Notes: generated by a model from the letters alone, not told the origin. 64,000 nucleotides of DNA from Methylovirgula ligni (GCF_004135935.1 NZ_CP025086.1:186001-250000), one strand, 5' to 3'; counted from the first letter of the stretch, positions 1-11,648 are shown. Numbers and translations are program-made.

Positions 1-205
1 CCTCGACGAGTTGGAAGGCCGAAGAGCTGAGATCGAGCCGCGCATAGACGACTAGCGAAAGCACGAAGGTGATGAGCGTTGTCGCTAGCGCCGCCCAGCG
101 CGCGTTCGCCTTCGCCGCCTCGTCGTCGCCACGCAGCGTAAGGATAAAGGCGACGCCGACCAGCGGCAGAAAAGTGAGCCCGGTGAGAATGCCGAAACCG
201 AACAT
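1..205 (-). CDS. nuoM: NADH-quinone oxidoreductase subunit M, 5' part only
   Basis: First 68 codons of a hydrophobic protein that runs off the left edge of the window. It begins [17 protein letters not shown] and continues into a second hydrophobic stretch, as expected for the N-terminal membrane helices of the proton-pumping antiporter-like subunit of complex I. The ATG at 205 overlaps the TGA stop of nuoL by one base (TGATG), so translation is probably coupled. Assignment rests mainly on position after nuoL and on hydrophobicity, because the diagnostic central part is outside the window. Confidence 0.85.
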   Translation of the reverse strand, partial: MFGFGILTGLTFLPLVGVAFILTLRGDDEAAKANARWAALATTLITFVLSLVVYARLDLSSSAFQLVE

Positions 206-2226
206 CAGCGCAGGCTCCCAACGAGATAATAAGTGATGAGCGCCGCGACGCCGATCAGCATGGCGAAGGCATAATGATAGAGATAGCCGGTCTGGAGCCG
301 CACGACACTCTTGGTCACGTCGACAACGCGCGCCGCGACGCCGTCCGGCCCGAGCCTATCGATGATGTTCTGATCGCCGCCCTTCCAGAACAGATTGCCG
401 AGCCAGAAGGCCGGCTTCACGAAGATGCGGTCATAAAGCTCGTCGAAATACCATTTGTTGAGCAGGAAGCGGTAAAGCCCCGGCAGCGCATCCGCCCATT
501 TCTGCGCCGTGCCCGGTGCGAGAATATAGACATAAAGCGCGACGAAGAACCCGCCGACCATCATCAGTGTGGGGGCCAGGCTCACCAGCGGCGGCACATG
601 CTCCATCGCTTCGAGAATGTGGTTCGCCGGGCCATAGAAGAGCGACGACTTCCAGAACGCATCAGCTCCGCTGCCGATGAAATAATGTTTGAAGACGAGG
701 CCGGCTGCCAGCGCGCCGAGCGCCAGAACATAAAGCGGGATCATCATCACCACGGGCGATTCATGCGGATCGAGCGCATGGGCATGATCGCCGTGCGCGT
801 CATGCCCGTGATCATCATGGCCGTGTGCGTGATCATCATGCGCATGGTCGTGGGCGGCCTCTTCGTGCGCTGCCTGCCAATGCGCCGGACCGAAGAAGGT
901 CATGAACACGAGCCGCCAGGAATAGAAGGACGTGAGCCCCGCCGCGATTGTGACGAGAATGAAGGCATAGGTCGCCGTCCAGCCATGCCCCGCGTAGGAC
1001 GCCTCGATGATCGCGTCCTTCGAGAAATAACCGGCGGTCAGCGGGAAGCCCGTCAGTGCCAGAGTGCCGACAAGCATCATGAGGAAAGTCGCGGGGATTT
1101 TCCGCGCCAGCCCGCCCATCTTGCGCATGTCCTGCTCGTGATGCATCGCGACGATGACCGAGCCAGCGCCGAGGAAGAGAAGCGCCTTGAAGAAAGCATG
1201 CGTGAAGAGGTGGAAGATGCCGAGGGAATACCCGCCGACGCCGAGACCGACGAACATATAGCCAAGCTGCGAACAGGTCGAATAGGCGATGACGCGCTTG
1301 ATATCGTTCTGCACGAGGCCGACGGTCGCCGCGAAAAAGGCCGTCGTGCCACCGATGAAAGTGACGAAGCTAAGCGCCTCCGGCGATTGCTCGAATAAGG
1401 GCGAGAGGCGCGCGACCATGAAGACGCCAGCCGTCACCATCGTCGCCGCATGGATCAAGGCCGAGACGGGCGTCGGGCCTTCCATCGCGTCCGGCAGCCA
1501 GGTGTGCAGCAGGAATTGCGCCGATTTGCCCATCGCGCCCATGAAGAGCAGCAGGCAGGTGACCGTCAGCGCATCGAAATCGCCGCCGAACACGTGAATG
1601 GTCTTGTGGGCGAGGCCCGGCGCCGCGGCGAAGATCGGATCGAAAGCGACCGAATTGGTCAGGACGAAAACGAGGAAAATACCAAGTGTAAAGCCGAAGT
1701 CGCCAACACGATTGACGACGAAAGCCTTGATCGCCGCCGCATTGGCCGAGGGCTTCTGATACCAGAAGCCGATGAGCAGATAGGAGGCGAGACCGACGCC
1801 CTCCCAGCCGAAAAACATCTGTACCAGATTGTCGGACGTCACCAGCATGAGCATGGCGAAGGTGAAGAGCGACAGATAGGCGAAGAAACGCGGCCGCGAG
1901 GGATCCTCGTTCATGTAGCCGATCGAGTAGAGATGGACGAGCGCGGATACGGTCGTCACGACGACCAGCATGACAGCGGTCAGCGTATCGACGCGCATCG
2001 CCCATTCGACATGCAGCGAGCCTGAATTGAACCAGTTCGTGATAAGATCGATCGAACTCGGGGTCTGCCCGGAGAGAAAGCCGACGAAGGTCACCCAGGC
2101 CAGCGCCGCCGCGACGAACAGCAGGCTCGTCGTGATGAGCTCGGAGGGGCGCGGCCCGATGAAACGGCCGAAAAGGCCGGCGATGAGGAAGCCCGCAAGC
2201 GGAAGAAAGACGATCGCCTGATACAT
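205..2226 (-). CDS. nuoL: NADH-quinone oxidoreductase subunit L
   Basis: A 673-residue polytopic membrane protein, the distal proton-translocating antiporter-like subunit of respiratory complex I. The conserved antiporter core is clear, including the lysine-bearing helix around [19 protein letters not shown] and the following [15 protein letters not shown] segment. Near residues 445-490 a cytoplasmic or periplasmic loop holds a low-complexity insert with about 14 histidines alternating with Asp, Ala and Gly; it is in frame and the flanks align with NuoL, so it is a loop insertion and not a frameshift. The start lies 5 bases after the nuoK stop and the stop overlaps nuoM. Confidence 0.97.
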   Translation of the reverse strand: MYQAIVFLPLAGFLIAGLFGRFIGPRPSELITTSLLFVAAALAWVTFVGFLSGQTPSSIDLITNWFNSGSLHVEWAMRVDTLTAVMLVVVTTVSALVHLYSIGYMNEDPSRPRFFAYLSLFTFAMLMLVTSDNLVQMFFGWEGVGLASYLLIGFWYQKPSANAAAIKAFVVNRVGDFGFTLGIFLVFVLTNSVAFDPIFAAAPGLAHKTIHVFGGDFDALTVTCLLLFMGAMGKSAQFLLHTWLPDAMEGPTPVSALIHAATMVTAGVFMVARLSPLFEQSPEALSFVTFIGGTTAFFAATVGLVQNDIKRVIAYSTCSQLGYMFVGLGVGGYSLGIFHLFTHAFFKALLFLGAGSVIVAMHHEQDMRKMGGLARKIPATFLMMLVGTLALTGFPLTAGYFSKDAIIEASYAGHGWTATYAFILVTIAAGLTSFYSWRLVFMTFFGPAHWQAAHEEAAHDHAHDDHAHGHDDHGHDAHGDHAHALDPHESPVVMMIPLYVLALGALAAGLVFKHYFIGSGADAFWKSSLFYGPANHILEAMEHVPPLVSLAPTLMMVGGFFVALYVYILAPGTAQKWADALPGLYRFLLNKWYFDELYDRIFVKPAFWLGNLFWKGGDQNIIDRLGPDGVAARVVDVTKSVVRLQTGYLYHYAFAMLIGVAALITYYLVGSLR

Positions 2227-2231
2227 CCGGC

Positions 2232-2540
2232 TCAGCCCTTCATCAGGTTGATGTCTTCAACCGCGATGGTGCCGCGGTTGCGATAATAGGTCACGAGAAT
2301 GGCGAGGCCGATCGCCGCCTCGGCCGCCGCGACCGTCAGCACGAAGAGCGCGAAGACCTGGCCGGTGAGATCGCCGAGAAAGGCCGAGAAAGCGACGAGG
2401 TTGATGTTGACCGACAGCAGGATCAGCTCGACCGACATCAGGATGACGATGATGTTCTTGCGGTTGACGATGATGCCGGCGATGCCGAGCGTGAACAGGA
2501 TCGCTGCGACGACGAGATAATGACCAAGCGCGATCTGCAT
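2232..2540 (-). CDS. nuoK: NADH-quinone oxidoreductase subunit K
   Basis: A 102-residue protein with three hydrophobic helices, the usual size of NuoK. It carries the conserved membrane glutamates of the family in the segments [11 protein letters not shown] and [11 protein letters not shown], which take part in the proton path of complex I. The ATG follows the nuoJ stop by one base and nuoL starts 5 bases after its stop, so it sits tightly inside the nuo operon. Confidence 0.97.
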   Translation of the reverse strand: MQIALGHYLVVAAILFTLGIAGIIVNRKNIIVILMSVELILLSVNINLVAFSAFLGDLTGQVFALFVLTVAAAEAAIGLAILVTYYRNRGTIAVEDINLMKG

Positions 2541-2541
2541 C

Positions 2542-3150
2542 CTACACCCCCGCCCGCGAAGGCTGTTTCTTCAGCTCGACGGCCGTGACGGCCGTGCGCG
2601 CGTTCTGCTCGGCGATATTCTGGCGCTTCACGCCCGCCTTATGTTGCAGGGTGAGCACGATGGCGCCGATCATGGCCGTCAGCAGCACGAGGCCGGACGC
2701 CTCGAACAGATAGGCATATTGCGTGTAAAGGACGTGTCCGAGCGCCGCCGTGTTGGTGAGGCCGTGCGGCGTCGGCGATTGCGTCTGCGTCAGCGCGCCG
2801 GCGCTGAGGCGCCAGGCCGCAACGCAAAAGGCGAGTTCGACAAGGACGATGCCGCCGATGGTCACGCCGAAGGGCAGATTGCGTTGAAAGCCCTGCTTCA
2901 ATTCGGCGAAATCGACATCGAGCATCATGACGACGAAGAGGAAAAGCACCGCCACCGCACCGACATAGACTATGACGAGGATCATCGCCAAAAATTCCGC
3001 GCCGAGCAGCAGGAAAAGCCCGGCCGCATTGACGAAGGCGAGGATGAGAAACAGGACCGAATGAACCGGATTGCGCGCCGTGATCACCATGAAAGCCGAA
3101 GCGATCATGATCGCGGAAAAAAGATAAAAGAAGAAGGTGACAGTGCTCAT
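2542..3150 (-). CDS. nuoJ: NADH-quinone oxidoreductase subunit J
   Basis: A 202-residue membrane protein of complex I. The family hallmark helix with [33 protein letters not shown] is recognisable at about residues 45-78 and contains the conserved Glu and the glycine-tyrosine pi-bulge region. About five hydrophobic segments are visible, and the C-terminal tail is basic and polar. It is separated from nuoI by 69 bases, the largest gap among the canonical subunits here, and from nuoK by a single base. Confidence 0.96.
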   Translation of the reverse strand: MSTVTFFFYLFSAIMIASAFMVITARNPVHSVLFLILAFVNAAGLFLLLGAEFLAMILVIVYVGAVAVLFLFVVMMLDVDFAELKQGFQRNLPFGVTIGGIVLVELAFCVAAWRLSAGALTQTQSPTPHGLTNTAALGHVLYTQYAYLFEASGLVLLTAMIGAIVLTLQHKAGVKRQNIAEQNARTAVTAVELKKQPSRAGV

Positions 3151-3219
3151 GGCGCCGCGTGGCCCCCGCTTGGCTGATGGATCGCCATGATGTCGTCCCC
3201 CCTCATTGCCCGCATCGCC

Positions 3220-3708
3220 TTACCGATAGGGCGCGTCAAGCGCGATATTGCGGGCAATCTCGCGTTCCCAGCGGTCGCCGTTCGCCAATAGCCGCACCTT
3301 GTCGAAATAAAGCTCTTCGCGCGTCTCGACGGAATATTCGGCGTTCGGCCCCTCGACGATCGCATCCACCGGGCAGGCCTCCTGGCAGAAGCCGCAATAG
3401 ATGCATTTCACCATGTCGATATCGTAGCGCGTCGTGCGCCGCGTGCCGTCGTTGCGGCGCGGCCCCGCCTCGATTGTAATGGCCTGAGCCGGGCAGATCG
3501 CCTCGCAGAGCTTGCAGGCGATGCAGCGTTCCTCGCCGTTCGGATAGCGGCGCAGCGCATGCTCACCGCGATAGCGCGGCGATTGCGGATTCTTTTCGTG
3601 CGGATAGTTGAGCGTCGCCTTCGGCTTGAAGAAATAGCGCATCGACAGGAAGAAGGCGCCGACGAACTCCTTCAGCAAAAGCGATTTGGCGGCGGTTTCG
3701 ATTTTCAT
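3220..3708 (-). CDS. nuoI: NADH-quinone oxidoreductase subunit I (2x[4Fe-4S])
   Basis: A 162-residue ferredoxin-like subunit that passes electrons through clusters N6a and N6b toward NuoB. Both CxxCxxCxxxCP motifs are intact: Cys62, 65, 68, 72 and Cys102, 105, 108, 112. The N-terminal amphipathic region ([20 protein letters not shown]) is the usual membrane-proximal helix. The gene starts 9 bases after the nuoH stop. Confidence 0.98.
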   Translation of the reverse strand: MKIETAAKSLLLKEFVGAFFLSMRYFFKPKATLNYPHEKNPQSPRYRGEHALRRYPNGEERCIACKLCEAICPAQAITIEAGPRRNDGTRRTTRYDIDMVKCIYCGFCQEACPVDAIVEGPNAEYSVETREELYFDKVRLLANGDRWEREIARNIALDAPYR

Positions 3709-3717
3709 CGCGTCACC

Positions 3718-4737
3718 TCACTGCGCCATGCTGCCGCCCCAGCCCGTAAGCTGGAGCACAGCGGCGACAAGAACCACCATGAACAGGGAGATCGGCAGGA
3801 ACACCTTCCAGCCGAGCCGCATGAGCTGATCGTAGCGATAGCGCGGCACGAAGGCCTTTACCATCGCAATCATGAAGAAGAAAAAGCAGACCTTCAGAAC
3901 GAACCAGATCGGCCCCGGAATCCAGGTGAAGGGCGGCAACGGGACCGGCGACAGCCAACCCCCGAGGAAGAGGATCGTCCCCAGCGCGGACATGGTGATG
4001 ATCGCCACATATTCGGCGAGCATGAAGAGCAGGTAGCCAGACGAGGAATATTCGACCATGAAGCCGGCGACGAGCTCCGACTCCGCCTCGACGAGATCGA
4101 AGGGCGGCCGGTTGGTCTCCGCCAAAGCCGAGACGAAGAAGATCACGAACATCGGCAGCAGCGGCAGCCAATACCAGCCGAGAAGGCCGAAGCGCGTGTT
4201 CTGCGCCTTGACGATATCCTCGAGATTCAGCGAGCCGACGCAGAGCAGAACCGTGACGAGCACGAAGCCGATCGAAACTTCGTAGGAGACCATCTGCGCC
4301 GCGGAACGCAACGCCGAGAGAAACGGATATTTCGAATTCGACGCCCAGCCGCCCATGATGATGCCATAGACGGAGAGCGACGAGATCGCGAAGATATAGA
4401 GAATGCCAACGTTGATGTTGGCGACACTCCAGCCTTTCGCGATGGGGATGACCGCCCAGGCGGCGAGTGCCAGAAAGCCGGTGATGACCGGCGCAAGAAC
4501 GAAGAGGCCCTTGTTCGCGCCATCCGGAATGATCGGTTCCTTCAGCACGAATTTGATCAAGTCGGCGAAGCTCTGCCACAGGCCCCAGGGGCCGACGACA
4601 TTCGGCCCGCGCCGCAATTGCACCGCCGCCCAGACCTTGCGGTCGGCGTAGATGATGTAGGCGACGAAGATCAGCAGAACGACGAGCAGGACGACGCTCT
4701 TCAGAAGGGTCAGCAGAAGCGGCAGAATTTCAGCCAT
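3718..4737 (-). CDS. nuoH: NADH-quinone oxidoreductase subunit H
   Basis: A 339-residue membrane subunit that forms the quinone chamber of complex I with NuoB and NuoD. The start is taken at the ATG at 4737 (MAEILPLLL), 8 bases after the nuoG stop. An in-frame upstream start at 4791 would add 18 residues overlapping nuoG and without family resemblance. Diagnostic segments include [22 protein letters not shown] near the N-terminus and the acidic loop [20 protein letters not shown] that lines the quinone tunnel. Confidence 0.97.
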   Translation of the reverse strand: MAEILPLLLTLLKSVVLLVVLLIFVAYIIYADRKVWAAVQLRRGPNVVGPWGLWQSFADLIKFVLKEPIIPDGANKGLFVLAPVITGFLALAAWAVIPIAKGWSVANINVGILYIFAISSLSVYGIIMGGWASNSKYPFLSALRSAAQMVSYEVSIGFVLVTVLLCVGSLNLEDIVKAQNTRFGLLGWYWLPLLPMFVIFFVSALAETNRPPFDLVEAESELVAGFMVEYSSSGYLLFMLAEYVAIITMSALGTILFLGGWLSPVPLPPFTWIPGPIWFVLKVCFFFFMIAMVKAFVPRYRYDQLMRLGWKVFLPISLFMVVLVAAVLQLTGWGGSMAQ

Positions 4738-4745
4738 CGTCGATT

Positions 4746-6827
4746 CTACTCCGCCGCCTGTTTCAGTTCGCCGCGCGAGAGCGCCGAACATTCAGCCATG
4801 ACAGCCGAGGCCCGCGCGATCGGATTGGTCAAATAGAAATCCTCGACCGCCGGGGCGAAAGGCGCATCGCTTATCGCCGCGCCGCCGTCGCCGATCTTGC
4901 CAATATCCGCCGGATCGCCGGGAAGGATGGCGTCGATCTTGGCGAAGAGCGGATAGTCGGCAAAGAGCTTCTGCCGCAGCGCGTGCAGCGAATCGAACGG
5001 CAAGGTCTCGCCGATGACGGCCGAAAGCGCCCGCAGGATCGCCCAATCCTCACGCGCATCGCCGGGCGGAAAATTGGCCCGCTCGGCGAGTTGAACGCGG
5101 CCTTCTGTATTGACGTAAAGACCCGGCTTCTCCGTATAGGTCGCGCCCGGCAGGATGACATCGGCGCGATGCGCGCCGCGGTCGCCATGCGTGCCCTGAT
5201 AGATCACGAAAGCGCCCGGCGCGATATCGACCTCGTCGGCGCCGAGATTGAACAGAACATCGAGCGCGCCGGCCTTGGCCATGCTCTGCGCATCGAGGCC
5301 GCCTTCGCCCGGCACGAAGCCAAGATCGAGCGCGCCCACGCGGGCTGCCGCGGTATGCAGCACGCCAAAACCTGTCCAGCCCGGCTTGATGCAGCCCAGC
5401 GAGACGGCGGCCTTGGCCGCCTGGGCGAGGATCGCCTGCCCGTCCGGCCGCGCCAAGGCGCCCTGACCGACAAGCAGCAGCGGCCGCTCCTTCTGCGCCG
5501 GGGGATGATCGACAAAACGCGCCAGGCTCTCCGGCCCGGCGCCGAGATAATTGTAGTCGTAGGTCAGATCGGCCTTCTCGCCGATCACGCCGACAAGCAG
5601 ATTGCCCTTGAGCCAGCGTTTGCGGATGCGGGCATTGAGAACCGGCGATTCCTTGCGCGGATTTGAGCCGATGATCATGATCGCATCGGCTTCGTCGATG
5701 CCGGCAATGGCCGGATTGAAAATATAGCTGGCGCGGCCGAATTTCGGATCGAGCTTCGCGCCGTCCTGGCGGCTGTCGAGCGAGGTGCTGCCGAGGCTCT
5801 GGATCAAAAGCTTCAGCGCGAAGATTTCTTCCACTGCCGCGAGATCGCCGGCGAGGGCGCCAACGCGGTCGGCCGGCGCGGCTTTAAGCTTGGCAGCAAT
5901 GGCGGCGAAGGCTTCCTGCCAAGTGGCCGGGCGCAGCCTGCCGTTCTCGCGCAGATAGGGCCGGTCGAGCCGCCGGGTCTTGAGCCCGTCAACGACCTGC
6001 CGTGTCTTGTCGGAAATCCATTCCTCGTTCACCGCATCATTGAGACGCGGCAGGATGCGCATGACTTCGCGCCCGCGCGTATCGACGCGGATCGCCGAGC
6101 CAAGTGCGTCCATCACATCGACCGACTCGGTCTTGGCCAGTTCCCACGGCCGCGCCTTGAACGCATAAGGCTTCGGCAGCAGCGCGCCGACGGGACAGAG
6201 ATCGGCGACATTGCCCTGCAGTTCGGAGTGCATCGCGGTTTCGAGATAGGTCGTGATCTCCATATCCTCGCCGCGGCCAATGGCGCCCATATCACCCGTG
6301 CCGGCAACCTCCGCGGTGAAACGGACGCAGCGCGTGCAATGGATGCAGCGGTTCATCGAGGTCTTGACCAGCGGACCGATATATTTGTCCTCGACCGCCC
6401 GCTTGTTCTCCGCGTAGCGCGATCCGGAAAAACCGAAGGCGACTGCCTGATCCTGCAGATCGCATTCGCCGCCCTGATCGCAGATCGGGCAATCGAGCGG
6501 ATGGTTGATGAGCAGAAATTCCATCACGCCGTGGCGGGCCTTTTTCACCATCGGCGAATTGGTGAAGACGACCGGCGGCTCGCCGTTCGGACCCGGACGC
6601 AGATCGCGCACCGCCATGGCGCAGGAGGCGACCGGCTTCGGCGGACCGCCCTTCGCCTCGACAAGACACATGCGGCAATTGCCGGCGATCGACAGCCGCT
6701 CGTGGAAACAGAAGCGTGGAATCTCGGCGCCGGCCGCCTCGCATGCCTGAAGCAGCGTATATTCCGGCGGCACTTCGACCTCGATGCCGTCGACGATCAG
6801 CTTGCTGAGCTTGCCCGGTTCCGCCAT
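4746..6827 (-). CDS. nuoG: NADH-quinone oxidoreductase subunit G
   Basis: A 693-residue peripheral-arm subunit. The N-terminal domain is a [2Fe-2S] ferredoxin (Cys40, 51, 54, 69), followed by the HxxxCxxCxxxxxC-type N5 site ([14 protein letters not shown]) and by the [10 protein letters not shown] cluster site. The C-terminal two thirds resemble a molybdopterin oxidoreductase that has lost its cofactor role, as is usual in NuoG. Length is typical for alphaproteobacteria. The start is 5 bases after the nuoF stop. Confidence 0.97.
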   Translation of the reverse strand: MAEPGKLSKLIVDGIEVEVPPEYTLLQACEAAGAEIPRFCFHERLSIAGNCRMCLVEAKGGPPKPVASCAMAVRDLRPGPNGEPPVVFTNSPMVKKARHGVMEFLLINHPLDCPICDQGGECDLQDQAVAFGFSGSRYAENKRAVEDKYIGPLVKTSMNRCIHCTRCVRFTAEVAGTGDMGAIGRGEDMEITTYLETAMHSELQGNVADLCPVGALLPKPYAFKARPWELAKTESVDVMDALGSAIRVDTRGREVMRILPRLNDAVNEEWISDKTRQVVDGLKTRRLDRPYLRENGRLRPATWQEAFAAIAAKLKAAPADRVGALAGDLAAVEEIFALKLLIQSLGSTSLDSRQDGAKLDPKFGRASYIFNPAIAGIDEADAIMIIGSNPRKESPVLNARIRKRWLKGNLLVGVIGEKADLTYDYNYLGAGPESLARFVDHPPAQKERPLLLVGQGALARPDGQAILAQAAKAAVSLGCIKPGWTGFGVLHTAAARVGALDLGFVPGEGGLDAQSMAKAGALDVLFNLGADEVDIAPGAFVIYQGTHGDRGAHRADVILPGATYTEKPGLYVNTEGRVQLAERANFPPGDAREDWAILRALSAVIGETLPFDSLHALRQKLFADYPLFAKIDAILPGDPADIGKIGDGGAAISDAPFAPAVEDFYLTNPIARASAVMAECSALSRGELKQAAE

Positions 6828-6832
6828 CGCCC

Positions 6833-8149
6833 CTACTCCGCCGCCGCGCTGAGCCCGGCCACGGGCTCGGAATGCGGATTGGCCGCATAATCGTCGATCT
6901 TCTTTTCGATCTCGTGGCGGAAATGCCGGATCAAGCCCTGCACCGGCCAGGCCGCCGCATCACCGAGCGCGCAGATCGTATGGCCCTCGATCTCCGTCGA
7001 CACTTCGAGCAGAAGATCGATCTCGCGCTTCTGCGCCCGGCCTTCGCTCATGCGGGTCAGCACACGCCACATCCAGCCCGTGCCTTCCCGGCAAGGCGTG
7101 CACTGGCCGCAGCTCTCGTGCTTGTAGAAATAGCTGATGCGGGTGATGGCGCGGACGATGTCGGTCGACTTGTCCATCACGATCACCGCCGCCGTGCCGA
7201 GCGCGGACTTCAGATTGCGCAAAGTATCGAAATCCATCGCCGCGTCGGCGATCTCATGCGCCGGAACGACCGGCACCGAGGAGCCGCCGGGGATGACGGC
7301 CAAAAGATTATCCCAGCCGCCACGGATGCCGCCGCAATGGCGATCAATCAGCTCACGGAACGGAATTGACATCGCCTCTTCGACATTGCACGGCCTGTTG
7401 ACGTGGCCGGAGATGCAGAAAAGCTTCGTGCCTTTGTTGTTCTCGGCGCCGAAGCTGGAGAACCAGGCAGCGCCGCGGCGCAGGATCGCCGGTGCGACGG
7501 CGATCGATTCGACATTGTTGACCGTCGTCGGATGACCGTAGAGGCCCATATTGGCCGGGAACGGCGGCTTCATCCGCGGCATTCCCTTCTTGCCTTCGAG
7601 CGATTCAAGCAGCGCGCTTTCCTCGCCGCAGATATAGGCGCCGGCGCCGTGATGAACGTAAATGTCGAAGGGCCAGCCGTGGACATTGTCCTTGCCGACG
7701 AGCTTGGCCGCATAGGCTTGCTCGATCGCCGCCTGCACGCGGGCATATTCGAGCCGGTATTCGCCACGGATGTAGATATAGCAGGCATGTGCCTGCATGG
7801 CGAAGGAGGCGATGAGGCAACCTTCGATCAGAAGATGCGGGTCGTTGCGCAGGATCTCGCGATCCTTGCAGGTGCCAGGCTCGGATTCATCCGCGTTGAC
7901 GACAAGATAGGACGGCCGCGCCGGGTCCGGCTTCGGCATGAAGGACCATTTGAGGCCGGTCGGAAAGCCGGCGCCGCCGCGCCCGCGCAGGCCCGAGGCC
8001 TTCATCTCGTTGATGACCCAGTCCCTGCCCTTGTCGATGATGGCTTTGGTATTGTCCCAACCGCCGCGCGCCTGCGCGCCCTTCAGACGCCAGTCGCCGA
8101 AGCCGTAGAGATTGAGGAAGATGCGATCCTTGTCTTCGAGCATCGCCAA
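6833..8149 (-). CDS. nuoF: NADH-quinone oxidoreductase subunit F (NADH/FMN site)
   Basis: A 438-residue subunit that binds NADH, FMN and the N3 [4Fe-4S] cluster, the electron entry point of complex I. The glycine-rich nucleotide motif [16 protein letters not shown] is at about residues 54-69, the [17 protein letters not shown] segment follows, and the cluster cysteines are in [14 protein letters not shown] and the later [13 protein letters not shown]. It starts 3 bases after the nuoE stop. Confidence 0.98.
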   Translation of the reverse strand: MAMLEDKDRIFLNLYGFGDWRLKGAQARGGWDNTKAIIDKGRDWVINEMKASGLRGRGGAGFPTGLKWSFMPKPDPARPSYLVVNADESEPGTCKDREILRNDPHLLIEGCLIASFAMQAHACYIYIRGEYRLEYARVQAAIEQAYAAKLVGKDNVHGWPFDIYVHHGAGAYICGEESALLESLEGKKGMPRMKPPFPANMGLYGHPTTVNNVESIAVAPAILRRGAAWFSSFGAENNKGTKLFCISGHVNRPCNVEEAMSIPFRELIDRHCGGIRGGWDNLLAVIPGGSSVPVVPAHEIADAAMDFDTLRNLKSALGTAAVIVMDKSTDIVRAITRISYFYKHESCGQCTPCREGTGWMWRVLTRMSEGRAQKREIDLLLEVSTEIEGHTICALGDAAAWPVQGLIRHFRHEIEKKIDDYAANPHSEPVAGLSAAAE

Positions 8150-8152
8150 GCC

Positions 8153-8815
8153 TCAATTGTCATCGCGGCGCGCAAGCACCGTGGATTCGGATTGCGGACC
8201 GCTCAACCCGTTGACGCCGTAAAGGCTCGTCAACGACGTCAGCCCGCCGGCCGGCTCCGAGGTTCTACGCCCGGTTTGCGACCCGATCTTGACCGGACGG
8301 CCGGCCGCGAGAGCGTCGAGCAGCGTGTTGAAATTCTCTTCAGTCAGATCTTCGTAATAATCGTCGTTGATCTGCACCATCGGCGCGTTGCAGCAGGCGC
8401 CGAGACATTCGACTTCGAGCCAGGAGAACAGCCCATCCGCCGTCACATGCCCTTGCGGACCAATGCGGCTCTCCAGCACGTTCTTGATCACATTCGCGCC
8501 GGCGAGGACACAGGGTGTCGTACCGCAGAACTGGATGAAATATTTGCCGACCGGCGCGAGATTGAACATCGTGTAGAAGGTCGCGACCTCGAGCACCCGG
8601 ATCGGCGCCATGCCGAGCTTGGCCGCGACATTCTCGATCGCCGGCTTCGGCAGCCAGCCGTCATGTTGCTTCTGCGCCAGCCAGAGAAGCGCAATCACCG
8701 CCGAGGCCTGGCGATCGGGCGGATATTTGGCGATTTCCTTGGCACACAGAGCCTCGTTCTCCGGCGTGAAGGCGAAGCTGTCTGGCTGCACTTCGGCGAG
8801 ACGGCGGACTGTCAT
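8153..8815 (-). CDS. nuoE: NADH-quinone oxidoreductase subunit E
   Basis: A 220-residue thioredoxin-fold subunit carrying the N1a [2Fe-2S] cluster. The cluster cysteines are visible in FCGTTPC and, about 35 residues later, in CLGACCNAP. The start is taken at the ATG at 8815 (MTVRRLAEVQ). An in-frame start at 8911 would add 32 residues that overlap the upstream fkbM-like gene. The C-terminal 60 residues are a low-complexity extension common in rhizobial NuoE. Its upstream neighbour is not nuoD, as expected, but a methyltransferase gene, with a 40-base gap. Confidence 0.96.
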   Translation of the reverse strand: MTVRRLAEVQPDSFAFTPENEALCAKEIAKYPPDRQASAVIALLWLAQKQHDGWLPKPAIENVAAKLGMAPIRVLEVATFYTMFNLAPVGKYFIQFCGTTPCVLAGANVIKNVLESRIGPQGHVTADGLFSWLEVECLGACCNAPMVQINDDYYEDLTEENFNTLLDALAAGRPVKIGSQTGRRTSEPAGGLTSLTSLYGVNGLSGPQSESTVLARRDDN

Positions 8816-8855
8816 GACGATTATTCCGCTATGCTCGATGTCGACGACGCGATGA

Positions 8856-9809
8856 TCATTGGATGGACCTGATCCTTTCTTCCCAGAACGCGCTCTTGGT
8901 GGCAAAAACATTATAGCCGATGGCGCGGTTGACCTTGATGCGGTCGAGAATCAAAAGATCGTCCAGCGGCACGTAGCGCGCGCAAGCCGGATCGAAGACG
9001 AAGACGCGGCAGGCGGCATCGTTCAGCAGATAACGCGAAACCACGTGGTCGCGGTCTCCGCCGTGTTCCTCCAGAATGAGGATCGTATCGCTCTCAAGAA
9101 GATGCTCGCAGCCCTTGACCGCATCGATCTCCAAGCCCTCGACGTCAAGCTTGATGACAAGCGGATGCTCCGGCGAGATGATCCCCTGCTCTACGAGGCC
9201 ATCGAGCGACACCATATCCACGCTCTCGCCGGCGTCGGCATCACGGTCCGAATCCAGCTCGACATGGAACGCCTCATGTTTCGCGCCTTTGAGCCGGACG
9301 CGGCTCCCGTTCGCGGAACCGATGGCACAGTGCAGAATCTTGAAACGACGGCCGTTCAGCTCGGCGTTGCGGGTCAACCACGCGACATTCGCGGATGCAG
9401 CTTCAATGGCCGTCGCCGCATGATTGCCGAATGGACGGCTCGACACCAGCACCGACCAGAAGCCGTAGTTCGCCCCGCCATCGACGAAGTGATAATCGAC
9501 ATCGGCGACGTTTCTGAGGAAGCGTGCGATCTCGTCTTCATAAATGAAGTTCCGATCGACCAGCCAGCTCCAGTAGGAATCAGCGAACGGAACGATAAAA
9601 CGGGCGTCCTCGCCAAGCAGAACGATCATATCGCGCGGCTTCAGCATCGATGAAATGACGCGCACGCCGATCGAGAACCCACGAATGTTGAACCGCAGGC
9701 AGATCTTCGCACCCGCCTGAAGCGCGAGCATCGCACCGCGCTCGGCTGGCGTCGCGCCCTCAAGATGGCCAGTGGCACGATCGAAGATGATCGGTTGCTG
9801 CTGGTTCAT
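8856..9809 (-). CDS. FkbM-family SAM-dependent methyltransferase inside the nuo operon
   Basis: A 317-residue protein. The SAM-binding motif I is [11 protein letters not shown] (Asp110, Gly111, Gly112, Asn114) and the FkbM signature [16 protein letters not shown] lies at about residues 218-233, both intact. The roughly 100-residue N-terminal part before the methyltransferase fold is not recognised. FkbM enzymes methylate small molecules or glycans, usually on oxygen; the substrate cannot be read here. The ATG at 9809 overlaps the nuoD stop (ATGA) and nuoE follows 40 bases after its stop, so it is co-transcribed with complex I genes. It is not a known complex I subunit or a characterised assembly factor by sequence. 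A link to NuoD or another nuo product is only an inference from position. Confidence 0.88.
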   Translation of the reverse strand: MNQQQPIIFDRATGHLEGATPAERGAMLALQAGAKICLRFNIRGFSIGVRVISSMLKPRDMIVLLGEDARFIVPFADSYWSWLVDRNFIYEDEIARFLRNVADVDYHFVDGGANYGFWSVLVSSRPFGNHAATAIEAASANVAWLTRNAELNGRRFKILHCAIGSANGSRVRLKGAKHEAFHVELDSDRDADAGESVDMVSLDGLVEQGIISPEHPLVIKLDVEGLEIDAVKGCEHLLESDTILILEEHGGDRDHVVSRYLLNDAACRVFVFDPACARYVPLDDLLILDRIKVNRAIGYNVFATKSAFWEERIRSIQ

Positions 9810-10993
9810 CGATCGACCTCGCCGAACACGATATCGATCGAGCCGAGGATGGCGCTGACATCCGCGAGCATCGTCTTGCGGCAGAGGAAATCCATCGCCT
9901 GAAGATGCGCAAAGCCCGGCGCGCGAATCTTGCAGCGATAGGGTTTGTTGGTGCCGTCGGAGACGAGATAGACGCCAAATTCGCCCTTCGGCGCCTCGAC
10001 CGCGGCATAGACTTCGCCGGCCGGAACGTGGACGCCCTCGGTATAGAGTTTGAAATGATGGATCAGGGATTCCATCGAGCGTTTCATCTCCGCCCGGCTC
10101 GGCGGCGCGACCTTGCCCTTCACATGCACCGGTCCTTGCCCGGTCGGCGAGGAAAGCTTCTCGACGCATTGTTTCATGATCTTGGTGGCTTCGCGCATCT
10201 CCTCCATGCGGATGACCTGGCGATCGTAATTGTCGCCGTGCAGCCCGACGGGAATGTCGAAGTCCATTTCCTCGTAACATTCATAGGGCTGCGCCTTGCG
10301 CAAATCCCATGGTGCGCCGGAGCCGCGCACCATCACACCGGAAAAGCCCCAGCGCCAACAATCTTCGAGGCTCACTACGCCGATATCGACATTGCGCTGC
10401 TTGAAGATGCGGTTCTCGATGAAAAGCTCCTGCAGATCGTCGAGCACCTTGAGAAACGGATCGCACCAGGCGCCGATATCCGCGATAAGCTCCGGCGGCA
10501 GATCCTGGTGCACGCCGCCCGGACGGAAATAGGCCGCGTGCATGCGCGAGCCGGACGCCCGCTCATAAAAGACCATGAGCTTCTCGCGTTCCTCGAAGCC
10601 CCAGAGCGGCGGCGTCAGTGCGCCGACGTCCATCGCCTGCGTCGTGACGTTGAGAAGATGCGAGAGTATGCGGCCGATCTCGGAATAGAGCACGCGGATC
10701 AATTGCGCCCGGCGCGGCACCTCGACGCCGAGCAGCCTTTCGACCGCCAGACAGAAGGCGTGCTCCTGATTCATCGGCGCGACATAATCCAACCGGTCGA
10801 AATAAGGCACGTTCTGGAGATAGGTGCGCGCCTCAATCAGCTTCTCGGTACCGCGATGAAGCAGGCCGATATGCGGGTCGACGCGCTCGACGATCTCGCC
10901 ATCGAGCTCGAGCACAAGCCGCAGAACGCCGTGCGCCGCCGGATGCTGCGGGCCGAAATTGATCGAGAAGTTGCGGACGTTCTGATCGGTCAT
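9806..10993 (-). CDS. nuoD: NADH-quinone oxidoreductase subunit D
   Basis: A 395-residue 49-kDa-type subunit, related to the large subunit of [NiFe] hydrogenases, that forms the quinone-binding pocket with NuoB. It starts with the typical [19 protein letters not shown] segment and ends with the expected [12 protein letters not shown] ... DIVFGEVDR. It is separate from NuoC, unlike the fused enterobacterial form. The ATG overlaps the nuoC stop (ATGA) and its own stop overlaps the start of the inserted methyltransferase gene (ATGA). Confidence 0.98.
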   Translation of the reverse strand: MTDQNVRNFSINFGPQHPAAHGVLRLVLELDGEIVERVDPHIGLLHRGTEKLIEARTYLQNVPYFDRLDYVAPMNQEHAFCLAVERLLGVEVPRRAQLIRVLYSEIGRILSHLLNVTTQAMDVGALTPPLWGFEEREKLMVFYERASGSRMHAAYFRPGGVHQDLPPELIADIGAWCDPFLKVLDDLQELFIENRIFKQRNVDIGVVSLEDCWRWGFSGVMVRGSGAPWDLRKAQPYECYEEMDFDIPVGLHGDNYDRQVIRMEEMREATKIMKQCVEKLSSPTGQGPVHVKGKVAPPSRAEMKRSMESLIHHFKLYTEGVHVPAGEVYAAVEAPKGEFGVYLVSDGTNKPYRCKIRAPGFAHLQAMDFLCRKTMLADVSAILGSIDIVFGEVDR

Positions 10994-11631
10994 TGCGGCT
11001 TGACTTGCGGGGCTGGGGCGGACGGCTCTTTGCTCGCCTTTTCATCGCCGGGGAGCACGTAATCCACCGCGCCCTCCCACGGCGAGAGAAAATCGAAGCT
11101 GCGGAATTCTTGCCGCAGATTGACCGGCTCATAGACGACGCGCTTCTCGGCATCGTCATAGCGAACCTCGACATAGCCGGTCATCGGGAAATCCTTGCGC
11201 AGCGGATGCCCCTCGAAACCGTAGTCGGTCAGGATACGGCGCAGATCGGGATGGCCCGAAAACAGGATGCCGAAAAGATCGTAGGTCTCGCGCTCATACC
11301 AGTTGGCGGCGGGGTAAAGCGCCGTGAGCGAGGGCACCGGCACGTCCTCGTCGGTCGCGACCTTGACCCGAATCCGCCGGTTGTACTTCGGCGACAGAAG
11401 ATGGACGACGACATCGAAGCGCGGCACCCGCGTCGGGTAGTCGACGGCGGTGAGATCGATGAAGGAGATGAAGAGACACGACGGGTCGTCGCGCAGATAG
11501 CGCACCGTCTCGATCAGGCGCTCCAGCGCGACATCGAGCGTGAGTTCGCCATAGGCGTAAGTGCTGGCAGCGACGGCGCCGGGGAGCGCGGCGGCAATCG
11601 CAGTCCCGAGGGCTTCAAGCTCATCGCTCAT
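10990..11631 (-). CDS. nuoC: NADH-quinone oxidoreductase subunit C
   Basis: A 213-residue 30-kDa-type subunit of the hydrophilic arm. The family signature is visible in [26 protein letters not shown] and the following [13 protein letters not shown] short Lys/Ser/Pro/Ala-rich tail after residue 195 is variable in the family. The stop overlaps the nuoD ATG by the sequence ATGA, and the gene begins 17 bases after the nuoB stop. Confidence 0.97.
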   Translation of the reverse strand: MSDELEALGTAIAAALPGAVAASTYAYGELTLDVALERLIETVRYLRDDPSCLFISFIDLTAVDYPTRVPRFDVVVHLLSPKYNRRIRVKVATDEDVPVPSLTALYPAANWYERETYDLFGILFSGHPDLRRILTDYGFEGHPLRKDFPMTGYVEVRYDDAEKRVVYEPVNLRQEFRSFDFLSPWEGAVDYVLPGDEKASKEPSAPAPQVKPQ

Positions 11632-11648
11632 CCGCGCAATCCTTCCGC

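Noticed and set aside
750-895. Frameshift or tandem repeat error in nuoL
   Set aside because: The His-rich stretch is in frame and both flanks continue as normal NuoL.
274-1398. Open frame of 374 codons antisense to nuoL
   Set aside because: Low-complexity Arg/Glu-rich translation and complete overlap with a certain gene.
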